From positions 124,001 to 188,000 of the forward strand of contig NZ_JAKDUR010000001.1 in NCBI RefSeq assembly GCF_030457605.1: DNA of 64,000 nt, given 5' to 3'. Position 1 is the first letter of the stretch, and every line of letters starts with the position of its first letter. Under the pieces are notes generated by a model that saw only the letters and a program-made list of their open reading frames with translations, had not been told where the DNA came from and did not search any database. Both the position numbers and the translations under genes were made by a program. Source of the stretch: Halomonas sp. (GTDB lineage Bacteria; Pseudomonadota; Gammaproteobacteria; Pseudomonadales; Halomonadaceae). Positions 23,280-32,880 of the stretch are shown piece by piece.

Positions 23280-24202
23280 TCTCCCAGGGTAAAGCGGGCG
23301 ACGTTATTGGCGCCGGCCTGCGCGGCAAGGTCAACGACCTTGCCCTGATAGCGCAGCTCGACGCCGGTAGCGTTGCCGATGGTTAAACGAAACGGCGGCT
23401 GGCCTTCTACACTGGCCTCGGTGCCGGGCTGTTGCAGGCCGACAAAGACGCGCCGGTCGCGGGCATCAAAAATTTCTGTCCACGACTGCTGATTGAAGGT
23501 TAGCGCCAGGGTGTTGGCCGCTTCGGCCTGGGCACGCTCTTGTGCCAGGCGTGCCACTTCGGCGGCTGCGGCCAGGGCTTCTCTGGACGGCGTAACCGCT
23601 TCCGGTTCTGCGGTAGAAGCGGCGCGGGGGTTGGGTTCGGTGCCGGAGGTATCGCCCGAATCGGCGGTGTCGCTCGGCGCGTCGTTATCTCCGGTGGATG
23701 GCGCTGACGAGGGGGCGGACGTTGTGGCTTCGTCCTGAGCGGTTTGCGTAGCGGTGGTGTCGTCAAGCCCTGGCGGCGTGTTGCCGCCGCGACTTTGCCA
23801 CCAGGTGACGGTCACGCCAATCAGGCCGATAATCACTAAAAGCGTCACCAGTTTGAACAGCAGCCCGCCCACCCGTGACGGTGGCCGGGTGACCGCAACC
23901 GGCTTTACCTCGCGCTCGGTATCGGGTGCGCCGTGGTGCGCGCGATAGGCGTCAAGCACCGGCTTGTCATCCATGCCCAGATATTTGGCATAGGTGCGCA
24001 GGTAGCCCCGGCGGTAGGTGGCCACGGGAATTTCGGCGTACTGATCTCGTTCCAGCCCTGCCACAACGGCCGGGCGCAAATGCAGGGCCAACGCTGCGTC
24101 CTCGAGGGATATCGCCTGGCGTTCCCGCTCCTGTTGCAAAAGCTTGCCGGGAGAGGCGCCGTGTTGCTCGTCAGCGTATTCGGAAGTGTGTGTGTCGCTC
24201 AT
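23276..24202 (-). CDS. rodZ: RodZ-like cytoskeletal/HTH membrane protein
   Basis: N-terminal HTH_25-like region, TM, Pro/Ser/Thr/acidic linker, DUF4115-like C-terminus; between ispG and pilW. Confidence 0.88.
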   Translation of the reverse strand: MSDTHTSEYADEQHGASPGKLLQQERERQAISLEDAALALHLRPAVVAGLERDQYAEIPVATYRRGYLRTYAKYLGMDDKPVLDAYRAHHGAPDTEREVKPVAVTRPPSRVGGLLFKLVTLLVIIGLIGVTVTWWQSRGGNTPPGLDDTTATQTAQDEATTSAPSSAPSTGDNDAPSDTADSGDTSGTEPNPRAASTAEPEAVTPSREALAAAAEVARLAQERAQAEAANTLALTFNQQSWTEIFDARDRRVFVGLQQPGTEASVEGQPPFRLTIGNATGVELRYQGKVVDLAAQAGANNVARFTLGE

Positions 24203-24230
24203 GGCTGAGCATCCTTCATCAAAACGGTGG

Positions 24231-24992
24231 TCAGGGCTGGGAGCCGTTCATGCGCTCAAGCTGGCGCTGGTAGTCAGCAGCAAGGGTGTCATCGCCACGG
24301 GCGCGAGCCAGCGTCACGGCCATGTCCAGGGCTTCACGGGTTGGCCGGGCGAGCTTGAAAAATCGCTGTAGTGCCGCCCGGGCCTGAACATGGTTGCCCT
24401 GGGCCAGTTCGAGTCTGGCCAGATAAAAATAGCTCGACGCATGGCGCGGGTCGATCGTGCTGGCCCGTACCAGACTCTCGCGGGCGCGCTGAGTATCGTC
24501 AAGCGCCATATAGCACTGGCCCAGGTTGGTAAAAAGCCGGGCACGGTGCGCGTACTGTGCATCCTGTGACGCTGTTTCAAGCTGCTGGCAGGCGCGTTTG
24601 TAAGCGCCCCGCTGATACAGGAAGGCGGCATAGTTGTTGCGCCCGCGAGTAAAGTCGGCGTCGGCCTCCAGCGCTTTTTGAAAATAGTCGGAGGCCAGCG
24701 TGTCTTCGCCCTGGCGTTGGTAAACAAGCGCCAGCGCCTGCAATGTTTCGGGATTGCCGGCGTCAAGCTCCCTGGCTCGATCAAGCGCGTGAAGCGCCCG
24801 GGATAAATTGTTCTGTTCAAGATAGGCCACGCCCAGCCGGGTATAGGCACTGTTGGCGTCGGGCTTGTCGATGGTGGAAAGCGAGGAAGATGATGCGCAG
24901 CCGGTTAGCCATAGCGTGCTGATCAATACCCATATGGCCGGCGTACAAAACGTACGCGCCAGTGGTTGGCGAAAGCGCATCAGTGTCCTCAT
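24231..24992 (-). CDS. pilW: Type IV pilus biogenesis/stability protein PilW/PilF (TPR lipoprotein)
   Basis: Lipobox LWLTGCASSSS, multiple TPRs, synteny. Confidence 0.88.
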   Translation of the reverse strand: MRTLMRFRQPLARTFCTPAIWVLISTLWLTGCASSSSLSTIDKPDANSAYTRLGVAYLEQNNLSRALHALDRARELDAGNPETLQALALVYQRQGEDTLASDYFQKALEADADFTRGRNNYAAFLYQRGAYKRACQQLETASQDAQYAHRARLFTNLGQCYMALDDTQRARESLVRASTIDPRHASSYFYLARLELAQGNHVQARAALQRFFKLARPTREALDMAVTLARARGDDTLAADYQRQLERMNGSQP

Positions 24993-25109
24993 GGCTGTGA
25001 CATAACGTGATGTAATGAACGGTTCGGTAAAAGTGCCGGCGTACGCCGGGTAATCCACTTGTAGCGCGTGTTCATCAAAGCGCTGTGACCGGCACAAGTC
25101 AAGGCGATG

Positions 25110-26330
25110 CTAGTTGGCGTCAAGCTGTATCGATTGAATGTAGCGAGCGTGGCGCTTGGTACGGTCTTTCACCCGGCCTACCAGCTGACCGCAGGCGGCA
25201 TCAATGTCGTCACCACGGGCGGTACGAATCGGCGCGGTATAACCCAGTTCGTCAAGCCAGCGCTGAAAACGTACGCACTGGTTGCGCGACGGCGTTTCAT
25301 AGCCTGAATGCGGAAACGGGTTGAACGGAATCAGGTTGATCTTGCACGGCAGACCCTTGAGCACGTCGGCGAGTTCCTGCGCATGCTGCTGCTGATCGTT
25401 GACGCCTTTCATCAGGGTATATTCGATGGTGACCTGGCGGTTTTCCGGGCTCTTGTCCAGATAGCGCCGGCAGGCATCCAACAGCGTCTGAATGTTGTAC
25501 TTGCGGTTGAGCGGTACCAGCTCGTTGCGCAGTTCATCGTTGGCGGCGTGCAGCGAAATGGCGAGGCTGACGTCGATATCGTCGCTGAGCTTGTCGATCT
25601 TCGGCACCACGCCCGACGTGGACAGGGTGACGCGGCGCTTGGATAGGCCGTAGCCGTCATCTTCAAGCATCAGGTGCATGGCCGGTACGACGTTATCGTA
25701 GTTAAGCAGCGGTTCGCCCATGCCCATCATCACCACGTTGGTCACGGGACGTTGGCGGGTATCGTGGCGGGGGCCGTCGCTGCGCGAGGCCACCCACACC
25801 TGGCCGATGATCTCGGCGGCGGTGAGGTTGCGCTGAAAACCCTGTTTGCCGGTGGAGCAAAAGCTGCAGTCCAGCGAACAGCCGACCTGGGACGACACGC
25901 ATAGCGTGCGCCGTTTGCCGTTATCAGCGGGGATCAGCACCGTTTCCACGTAGCTGCCGTCTTCCACTTCCAGCACCCATTTGCGCGTACCATCCTGGGA
26001 CGTGCCTTCGTAAACCACGGCGGGCCCACGCACCTCAGCCTGGCGCTCAAGCTTCTCGCGCAGTGCCTTGGACAGGTTGGTCATGGCGGCGAAGTCGTCG
26101 CAGCCTTCGTGATGCATCCATTTCATCACTTGGGCGGCGCGGAATTTCTTCTCGCCGATGGAGAGAAAGAACGCTTCCAGTTGCGCGCGCGACATGCCGA
26201 GCAGGTTGACCCGCTCGGGCGCCTTTTGTGCCGCATTCTTGTGGCGCGGCGCGGACGAGTCCCGAAGACTGTCCGGAGAAGCGGTTGAGGTCGCAGCGTT
26301 GGTAGCGTCGTGGGCAGCGTTGGTGGTCAT
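25110..26330 (-). CDS. rlmN: Dual-specificity 23S rRNA/tRNA A2 methyltransferase
   Basis: [19 protein letters not shown] radical SAM motif, [12 protein letters not shown]. Confidence 0.97.
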   Translation of the reverse strand: MTTNAAHDATNAATSTASPDSLRDSSAPRHKNAAQKAPERVNLLGMSRAQLEAFFLSIGEKKFRAAQVMKWMHHEGCDDFAAMTNLSKALREKLERQAEVRGPAVVYEGTSQDGTRKWVLEVEDGSYVETVLIPADNGKRRTLCVSSQVGCSLDCSFCSTGKQGFQRNLTAAEIIGQVWVASRSDGPRHDTRQRPVTNVVMMGMGEPLLNYDNVVPAMHLMLEDDGYGLSKRRVTLSTSGVVPKIDKLSDDIDVSLAISLHAANDELRNELVPLNRKYNIQTLLDACRRYLDKSPENRQVTIEYTLMKGVNDQQQHAQELADVLKGLPCKINLIPFNPFPHSGYETPSRNQCVRFQRWLDELGYTAPIRTARGDDIDAACGQLVGRVKDRTKRHARYIQSIQLDAN

Positions 26331-26410
26331 GATGGTCAGCGTCGGAAAAGGCGGGAGCCAGGCTCCCGCGAAAATGGCCGGCAACGTGAAAAGGTTGCCT
26401 TGCTGCGCGT

Positions 26411-26836
26411 TTAGCGCGGGCAGATTTCGTCGTTGTCGAAGAAGTAGGCGATTTCGCGCTCGGCGCTTTCCACGGAGTCGGAACCGTGAACGGCGTTGGC
26501 GTCGATGGTTTCCGCGAAATCGGCGCGGATGGTACCGGCTTCGGCATCCTTGGGGTTGGTCGCGCCCATCAGGTCGCGGTTCAGGGCGATGGCGTTTTCA
26601 CCTTCCAACACCTGTACCACAACCGGCCCGGATGTCATGAAGCCAACCAGGGCGCCAAAGAAGGGACGCTCCTTGTGCTCGGCGTAGAAACCGCCGGCCT
26701 TGTCTTCGGACAGCTTGAGCATCTTGCTGGCGACGACCTTGAGGCCGGCTTTTTCAAAACGGGCGACAATATCGCCGATGGCATTCTTGGCTACGGCATC
26801 GGGCTTGATGATGGAAAGCGTGCGTTCGTTCGCCAT
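26411..26836 (-). CDS. ndk: Nucleoside diphosphate kinase
   Basis: [38 protein letters not shown]. Confidence 0.98.
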   Translation of the reverse strand: MANERTLSIIKPDAVAKNAIGDIVARFEKAGLKVVASKMLKLSEDKAGGFYAEHKERPFFGALVGFMTSGPVVVQVLEGENAIALNRDLMGATNPKDAEAGTIRADFAETIDANAVHGSDSVESAEREIAYFFDNDEICPR

Positions 26837-26903
26837 GTAAATCTCCTGGATAGGGCGTAACACAAAGTGCCGCTCTGGCGGGCAGGGCGGCAAATGAAAG
26901 GCG

Positions 26904-26944
26904 CCGCCGCCGTAAATCTCGGAGTAAATACGAGCCGGCGGCGG
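26904..26944 (-). other. Bipartite hairpin in the iscA-ndk intergenic region (probable ndk 5' leader)
   Basis: Outer stem CCGCCGCCG/CGGCGGCGG (9 bp), inner stem CTCG/CGAG; lies just downstream of a TATAAT box. Confidence 0.5.
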
Positions 26945-26954
26945 AGTGGGCGCG

Positions 26955-26960
26955 ATTATA
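26955..26960 (-). promoter_or_regulatory. Candidate -10 (TATAAT) of an ndk promoter
   Basis: Perfect TATAAT on the minus strand; -35 is weak. Confidence 0.4.
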
Positions 26961-27003
26961 GCGCTTCATCAGGGCCGTGAATACTGCCAGTGCTGGCTCG
27001 GGG

Positions 27004-27330
27004 TTAAACGGTGAAACTTTCGCCGCAGCCGCACTCGTCCTTGACGTTGGGGTTGTTGAAGCGAAAGTAGCGGTTCAGCCCTTCGTTGACGTAGTCGACC
27101 TCACTGCCGTCAAGCATTTCCAGCGCGTCGGGGGCGACAAACACGCAGGCGCCGTGGTCTTCAAAACTGACGTCGTCCGGGGCGGTTTCGTCGGCAAAGT
27201 CGAGCACGTAGCTATAGCCGGAACAGCCGGACGGCTTGACCGATACGCGCAGGCCGAGCCCTTCGCCGCGTTCGGCAAGTACGTGGTGGATCTGTTCAGC
27301 GGCAGCGGGCGTAATGTTGAGCGTGGCCAT
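27004..27330 (-). CDS. iscA: A-type Fe-S carrier protein, IscA-like
   Basis: SGCSGYSYVLDFADE ... NPNVKDECGCGESFTV with the three conserved cysteines. Confidence 0.93.
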   Translation of the reverse strand: MATLNITPAAAEQIHHVLAERGEGLGLRVSVKPSGCSGYSYVLDFADETAPDDVSFEDHGACVFVAPDALEMLDGSEVDYVNEGLNRYFRFNNPNVKDECGCGESFTV

Positions 27331-27358
27331 GGATGACCTCCTGTTGAAATCGACGTTC

Positions 27359-28522
27359 TTAAGCGCGCAGGCCGGTAACGGCGTGTTGTAGCACGCGCAG
27401 GGCATGATCGATGTCGGCTTCGGTGGTAAAGCGCCCGAAGCTGAAGCGCAGAGATGAAAGTGCCAGTCGGCGTGGCACGCCGGCACCCAGCAGGACATAA
27501 GACGGATTAACGCTTGCCGAGTTGCATGCCGAGCCGGTGGATACCGCGACGTCGCGCAGCGCCATCAGCAGCGACTCGCCGTCCACGCCGTCAAAGGCCA
27601 CGTTGATGATGTTGGGCACACTGTGCTCGCTGGCCGCGTTGCGCTGTACGCCTTCCAGTTGGGCAAGTCCTGCGAGAAAACGTTCGGCCAGCGCGGCAAT
27701 ATGTGCCTGATCGGCTTCGCCCTGACGGTCGAGCAGCGCAAATGCCTCGCCCATGCCGGCAATCTGATGGGTGGGCAGGGTACCTGAGCGCATGCCGCGT
27801 TCGTGGCCGCCGCCGTGAATCAGGGCCTCCACGCGGATATCCGGGTGGCGTTTGACGTACAACGCGCCGACGCCCTTGGGGCCGTAGGCCTTGTGCCCGG
27901 AAAGCGAGATCAGGTCGGCGTGCTGGGTGCTTGTGTCCAGCGGAATGCGACCGATGGCCTGAGCGGCATCGGTATGAAATGCCGCGCCAAAGGCGTGGGC
28001 CACGTCGGCAAGCGTAGCAATGTCGTTGACGCTGCCCAGCTCGTTGTTCACCGCCATCAACGAGACCAGCGCGGTATCGTCACGCATGGCTTCGCGCAGC
28101 TGTCCGGGTGTGATGCGCCCGTCGGCACCCGGAGTAAGCCAGGTGACATCGAAGCCTTCGGTTTCAAGCGCCCGGGCGGTATCCACCACTGCCTTGTGTT
28201 CGATGATCGAGGTGACCAGATGCATGCCGCGTGCGCGGTTGGCTCGCATAAAGCCCGTCAGTGCGAGGTTGTCGGCCTCGGTGGCGCCGCTGGTCCAGAC
28301 AATTTCGCGCGGGTCGGCGTTGATGCTGTCAGCCACCTGACGCCGTGCCTGCTCGACGACCTGTTCGGCCTGCCAGCCGAGCATATGACTGCGCGAGGCA
28401 GGGTTGGCGTATAGCTGGTCGACGGTCAGGTAGCGCTGCATGACGGCGGCCACGCGCTCATCCACCGGCGTGGTAGCGGCATAATCAAGATAAACGGGCA
28501 GTGAGGGCGTGGTGTGTGGCAT
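27359..28522 (-). CDS. iscS: Cysteine desulfurase, IscS-like (short C-terminus)
   Basis: VYLDYAATTPVD, SLSGHKAYGPKGVGALYV (PLP Lys), VSTGSACNSASVNPSYVL (active Cys). Confidence 0.93.
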   Translation of the reverse strand: MPHTTPSLPVYLDYAATTPVDERVAAVMQRYLTVDQLYANPASRSHMLGWQAEQVVEQARRQVADSINADPREIVWTSGATEADNLALTGFMRANRARGMHLVTSIIEHKAVVDTARALETEGFDVTWLTPGADGRITPGQLREAMRDDTALVSLMAVNNELGSVNDIATLADVAHAFGAAFHTDAAQAIGRIPLDTSTQHADLISLSGHKAYGPKGVGALYVKRHPDIRVEALIHGGGHERGMRSGTLPTHQIAGMGEAFALLDRQGEADQAHIAALAERFLAGLAQLEGVQRNAASEHSVPNIINVAFDGVDGESLLMALRDVAVSTGSACNSASVNPSYVLLGAGVPRRLALSSLRFSFGRFTTEADIDHALRVLQHAVTGLRA

Positions 28523-28571
28523 GTGATTTCACATCAGGTCAGTGGGGGGGCGCAGCGCCATGACACGGAAA

Positions 28572-29039
28572 CTACGGCGCAGACGCGAGAATGCCGGCAT
28601 CCAGGCGGGATTGTTGACGCGTCGCTATCTGCTGTATGTCGGGGCGCAGGCGCAGTTGCTCAAGGGTGACGGCTTCGAGAAAGTGGCGAATTTGCCCGGA
28701 AAGCTCGCACCACAGGTGGTGCGTCAGGCAGGTATCGCCCTGCTGGCAGTCGGAAAGCCCCAGGCAGCGGGTGGCGTCCACGCTTTCGTCTACCGCATCG
28801 ATAATGTTCGACACATTGATGGCGGCAGGCGTTTGCGCCAGCAGATAGCCACCGCCCGGGCCGCGTACGCTATGTACCAGCCCGGCGCGGCGCAGGCGTG
28901 CAAACAGCTGTTCCAGATAGGACAGGGAAATACCCTGGCGCCGGGCGATATCGCCAAGGCTTGTAGGGGTGGCGTCGGCGTTGATCGCCAGATCCAGCAT
29001 GGCGGTCACCGCGTAGCGACCCTTGGTGGTCAAGCGCAT
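28572..29039 (-). CDS. iscR: Rrf2-family Fe-S regulator IscR
   Basis: [61 protein letters not shown]. Confidence 0.95.
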   Translation of the reverse strand: MRLTTKGRYAVTAMLDLAINADATPTSLGDIARRQGISLSYLEQLFARLRRAGLVHSVRGPGGGYLLAQTPAAINVSNIIDAVDESVDATRCLGLSDCQQGDTCLTHHLWCELSGQIRHFLEAVTLEQLRLRPDIQQIATRQQSRLDAGILASAP

Positions 29040-29089
29040 GGCAGACACCTCGACGCTCGATTGAGCGCATTGACGACAAATATGGCGTC

Positions 29090-29119
29090 ATTATGGGAAA
29101 ACCCGAGCGTTGTGGTCAA
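29090..29119 (-). promoter_or_regulatory. Putative sigma-70 promoter of iscR
   Basis: Minus strand TTGACC-N18-CATAAT. Confidence 0.55.
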
Positions 29120-29155
29120 CCTTTCTCCGGAAGAGCCCCTGAGTCAACCATGAGA

Positions 29156-30028
29156 TCAGCTGTCCTTGTCGCCGGTGGGCGTCTCCCGGTCTGTGGCCTC
29201 GGTACCCCGGGGGGCTTTACCGGGCTGGCGTTGGCCGCAGTCGCTGACGGCTTCATCAAGGACGCTGGCAAAGTCCTCGTCGCGCAGCTCGGGTAAATGG
29301 CCGTTGCGGTAGCTGGCGTCAAGCCGGGTCAGCGTGGCGCACATTTGCTCGATGCGCCCGTCGACGGCGTGCATGTGGTCGAGCATGGCCTGCATCGAGC
29401 GGGCCACCGGGTCGGGCATGTCCTGGCTGACGCCATAGGCATCAAAGCCGAACTTCTGACGCATGGCTTCGCGCCGATCGGGGTCCACGTCAAGCGACCG
29501 TTGTGCATCCGGTTCGGCACGTTTGACGACCTTGCCGGGAATCCCGACCACCGTGGCGTCGGCCGGAACATCCTTGGTGACCACGGCGTTGGAACCGACC
29601 TTGACGCCGGCCTCCAGGGTGAGCGGGCCGAGTATCTTGGCGCCGGCGCCGACAATCACGCCGTCGCCCAGGGTGGGGTGGCGCTTGCCTTTATTCCAGC
29701 TGGTGCCGCCAAGCGTAACGCCGTGGTAGAGCGTGACGTCGTCGCCGATCAGCGCGGTTTCGCCAATCACCACGCCCATGCCGTGATCAATGAAAAAGCG
29801 TCGGCCGATGGTGGCGCCGGGATGAATTTCGATGCCGGTCAAAAACCGCGAAAACGTCGACAGCGTGCGTGCCAGCCACTTGGCATCCTTGCCCCACAGC
29901 CAGTGGTTGAAACGATGCAGCAGCAGCGCGTGCAGGCCGGGGTAGTTGGTCAGCACTTCAAAAAAATTGCGTGCGGCCGGGTCGCGGATAAACACGCTGT
30001 TGATGTCTTCACGCAGGCGTTCAAACAT
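29156..30028 (-). CDS. cysE: Serine O-acetyltransferase
   Basis: Left-handed hexapeptide repeats; [28 protein letters not shown]. Confidence 0.95.
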   Translation of the reverse strand: MFERLREDINSVFIRDPAARNFFEVLTNYPGLHALLLHRFNHWLWGKDAKWLARTLSTFSRFLTGIEIHPGATIGRRFFIDHGMGVVIGETALIGDDVTLYHGVTLGGTSWNKGKRHPTLGDGVIVGAGAKILGPLTLEAGVKVGSNAVVTKDVPADATVVGIPGKVVKRAEPDAQRSLDVDPDRREAMRQKFGFDAYGVSQDMPDPVARSMQAMLDHMHAVDGRIEQMCATLTRLDASYRNGHLPELRDEDFASVLDEAVSDCGQRQPGKAPRGTEATDRETPTGDKDS

Positions 30029-30039
30029 GCGGCTTTCCT

Positions 30040-30831
30040 TCAGTGTGTGGGCGTCCGGGGACCGGAATTATCAGCGCGGCGGCGGGGTGGCTTTATAGTG
30101 GCGGCCTTGTCTGTCGCCGTGAGTATGCCGCGCAGGATGTTGAGTTCGATCTGTTCCGGGCGGGCGCGCATGTACAGCCGGCGCAGGCGCGCCATCAGCT
30201 GGCGCGGCTTGTCCGGATCGTGAAATTCGATCGTGGTCAGGGTGTGCTCAAGGTGTGTAAAGTAGCGCTCCAGGTCGGCGTGAGAGGCCAGACGCTCGTC
30301 GCTGGTGCCGTCTGCACCGGCGGGCGCTGCCTGCTGCTCAAGCCATGCCATGCGGCATTCGTAGGTCACTACCTGCACGGCTGCGGCCAGGTTGAGCGAG
30401 CTAAAGTCGGCATTGGTAGGAATATGCACATGGGCGTGGCAGCGGTGCAGCTCCTCGTTGGTCAGGCCGCTGTCTTCGCGGCCGAATACCAGCGCGACCC
30501 GAGCGTTGTCGTGGCGGCACTCTTCGGGCAGGCGGTGGGCAAGCTCCCGGGGGGAAAGCATTGGCCAGGGCAACGTGCGCGAGCGCGCACTGGCGCCGAC
30601 CACAAAGGTGCAGTCGGCCACGGCTTCATCCAGCGTCTGGCTGACACGGGCGTTGTGTAACAGGTGATCGGCACCCGAGGCGCGGGAAATGCTCTCCTGG
30701 GTGATGATCTCGCCGCGCGGGGCGACCAGCCCCAGGTCGGAAAGCCCCATGTTGTGCATGGCGCGGGCAACACCGCCGATATTGCCGGGGTGGCTGGTGC
30801 CGATAAGGACAGTACGAAGGCGCTCAAGCAT
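30040..30831 (-). CDS. trmJ: tRNA (cytidine/uridine-2'-O)-methyltransferase TrmJ
   Basis: SPOUT fold: [39 protein letters not shown]. Confidence 0.94.
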   Translation of the reverse strand: MLERLRTVLIGTSHPGNIGGVARAMHNMGLSDLGLVAPRGEIITQESISRASGADHLLHNARVSQTLDEAVADCTFVVGASARSRTLPWPMLSPRELAHRLPEECRHDNARVALVFGREDSGLTNEELHRCHAHVHIPTNADFSSLNLAAAVQVVTYECRMAWLEQQAAPAGADGTSDERLASHADLERYFTHLEHTLTTIEFHDPDKPRQLMARLRRLYMRARPEQIELNILRGILTATDKAATIKPPRRRADNSGPRTPTH

Positions 30832-31035
30832 TGGCTGACTCGGTCATTGGGGTCCAGTGGGTCGGGCTCAGGCAGATGAGCCCGACCGGTGTTCAAGGGG
30901 GCACAAGTTTAGCATGACTACGTGGCACCCTTGCACGTGCTCTGCTAGAATCGCCGCCCAACGCGGCTACCGCTATCGCCGCCGCTTCGTTCTTTAACAG
31001 TCCTGTCTTTAACCTTACCGTCACAAGGCTCGCCC

Positions 31036-31830
31036 ATGAATCCGATGGTCCAGTTCACGCTGCGCGCAACGCGCAAGGCCGCTGATCAATTTTTACGTAT
31101 CCGCGAACGTATCGAGAACGCTCACGATGCCGCCAACCTTGAACACCTGCTGGCCGAAACCGCGAGCAAGGCCGAGGCCACTATCGTCCAGCAGCTTGAG
31201 CGTGGTTATCCCCAGCACGGCGTTGCCGGTCGTTTTACGTCGCACCGAGCCGGCGAAGGGGACGGCCGCGATACCGTCTGGAAAATCGAACCGATCCACG
31301 GCTACTCCAGCCTCTCGGTAGCCGGCGCGGACTTTGCGCTGTCGGTGGTATGTCTGGTTAAAGGCAGGCCTGAGCACGCGGTGATCGTCTGCCCCTTCTC
31401 CGACGATGAGTACATCGCCAGCCGCGGCAGCGGCGCTCAGCATAACGACAAGCGCATGCGCGTCAGCAAGCCCACCGCACTAGCGGGTACGCGTATCGCC
31501 ATGAGCCTGCCGCCCCTTGACCTGCGCAGCCGCCATTTGCCCGCCTACCTCACATTGACCCAACAGCTCGCCCCGAGCGCGGATACGCTGATTGCCACCG
31601 GCAGCGGCCTGCTGGATATTTGTGAAGTGGCCGCCGGGCGCGTGAGTAGTGCCTTTGTGCTGGGGCTTGAAGAACAGGACATGCACGCTGGCATGCTGTT
31701 TTTGAAAGAAGCCGGCGCATTGACCGGGACCCCGGATGGCCGCCCCGATATCAAGGCAGACGGCATGTTGATGGCCGCCGGCCCCAGGCTTTACAAGGCG
31801 CTGGTCAGGCAGCTGACGCCGCACTTTTAA
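31036..31830 (+). CDS. suhB: Inositol-1-monophosphatase SuhB
   Basis: IMPase-family fold, KIEPIHGYSSLSVAGADFALSVV; position next to trmJ/secDF. The metal motifs look divergent. Confidence 0.85.
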   Translation: MNPMVQFTLRATRKAADQFLRIRERIENAHDAANLEHLLAETASKAEATIVQQLERGYPQHGVAGRFTSHRAGEGDGRDTVWKIEPIHGYSSLSVAGADFALSVVCLVKGRPEHAVIVCPFSDDEYIASRGSGAQHNDKRMRVSKPTALAGTRIAMSLPPLDLRSRHLPAYLTLTQQLAPSADTLIATGSGLLDICEVAAGRVSSAFVLGLEEQDMHAGMLFLKEAGALTGTPDGRPDIKADGMLMAAGPRLYKALVRQLTPHF

Positions 31831-31860
31831 TGGCCTGCTGTAGGGTGTGATACCCGCCAA

Positions 31861-31902
31861 AAAAAAGCGCCCCTGCCGGCTAGCCGGCGGGGGCGCTTTT
31901 TT
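31861..31902. terminator. Bidirectional Rho-independent terminator between convergent suhB and secF
   Basis: AAAAAAGCGCCCCTGCCGGC-TA-GCCGGCGGGGGCGCTTTTTT, one mismatch, A/T tracts on both sides. Confidence 0.93.
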
Positions 31903-31918
31903 GATGTGAGCCGGAACG

Positions 31919-32851
31919 CTAAGGCAGCTCTTCCTCTTCTTCGTCCTGGGTTTTTTGCGGAGGAATCAGGTCTTCACGGCTGAGTTTCAGCGGAATCAGC
32001 AGCGCGCCGGAGATGTAGATCGATGAGAACGTACCCACCACGATGCCGATAAGCAGGGCGATGGAGAAGTTTTCGATCATGTCGCCGCCGAGTATCAGCA
32101 GTGCCAGAAGTACCAGTAGCGTCGTCCCTGATGTGGCAAGCGTGCGCGACAGCGTGGCATTGATGGACTCGTTGATGATGCTGCTCATGTCGGTGATCTG
32201 CGAGGTACGAATGGTTTCGCGTATGCGGTCATACACCACAATGGTGTCGTTGAGCGAGTAGCCGATCACCGCAAGAATCGCCGCCAGCACCGTCAGGTCA
32301 AACTCCAGCCCGAAGAGCGCAAACAGGCCAATGACGATAATCACATCGTGCAGCAGGGCCAGCAGGGCACCAATGGCGAACTTGTACTGAAAACGGAATG
32401 CCACGTAAAGCATGACCACGCCAAGGGCCACCAGCATGCCCAGACCACTCTGGTCGCGCAGCTGGTCGCCCACCTGGGCACCGACAAACTCGGCGCGCAC
32501 CAGGTCCACATTGGCGCCGGCGTCACGCAGCAGCGTAACGACGTTGTTGCCCACCTCGGCATCAAAGGCCTGCTGTAGGCGGATCAATACTTCTGTTGTG
32601 GCGCCAAAGGTCTGGACGGCGACATCCTGAAAGCCATGCTGCTCCAGGGTCTGGCGAATGCCGTCAAGCGCCGGGGCCGTGGCGTAGCGCACTTCGATCA
32701 GCGTGCCGCCGGTAAAGTCCAGCCCCAGATTGAGCTGCTGAACAATCAGGGCGCCAATCGACACCAGCAGCATGATGCCCGAGAGGATCAGCGCCAGATA
32801 GCGCCGCCCCATAAAGTCGATTTGCCGGTTTGTCAGGGATTTCATTACCAC
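31919..32851 (-). CDS. secF: Protein translocase subunit SecF
   Basis: GLDFTGGTLIEV, VIGYSLNDTIVVYDRIRE. Confidence 0.97.
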   Translation of the reverse strand: MVMKSLTNRQIDFMGRRYLALILSGIMLLVSIGALIVQQLNLGLDFTGGTLIEVRYATAPALDGIRQTLEQHGFQDVAVQTFGATTEVLIRLQQAFDAEVGNNVVTLLRDAGANVDLVRAEFVGAQVGDQLRDQSGLGMLVALGVVMLYVAFRFQYKFAIGALLALLHDVIIVIGLFALFGLEFDLTVLAAILAVIGYSLNDTIVVYDRIRETIRTSQITDMSSIINESINATLSRTLATSGTTLLVLLALLILGGDMIENFSIALLIGIVVGTFSSIYISGALLIPLKLSREDLIPPQKTQDEEEEELP

Positions 32852-32880
32852 CTCTTGAAGTCTGGGCTATGCGCCGGGAG

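Noticed and set aside
29297-30223. 308-aa + ORF across cysE/trmJ
   Set aside because: Spans two genes on the opposite strand and has no domain signature.
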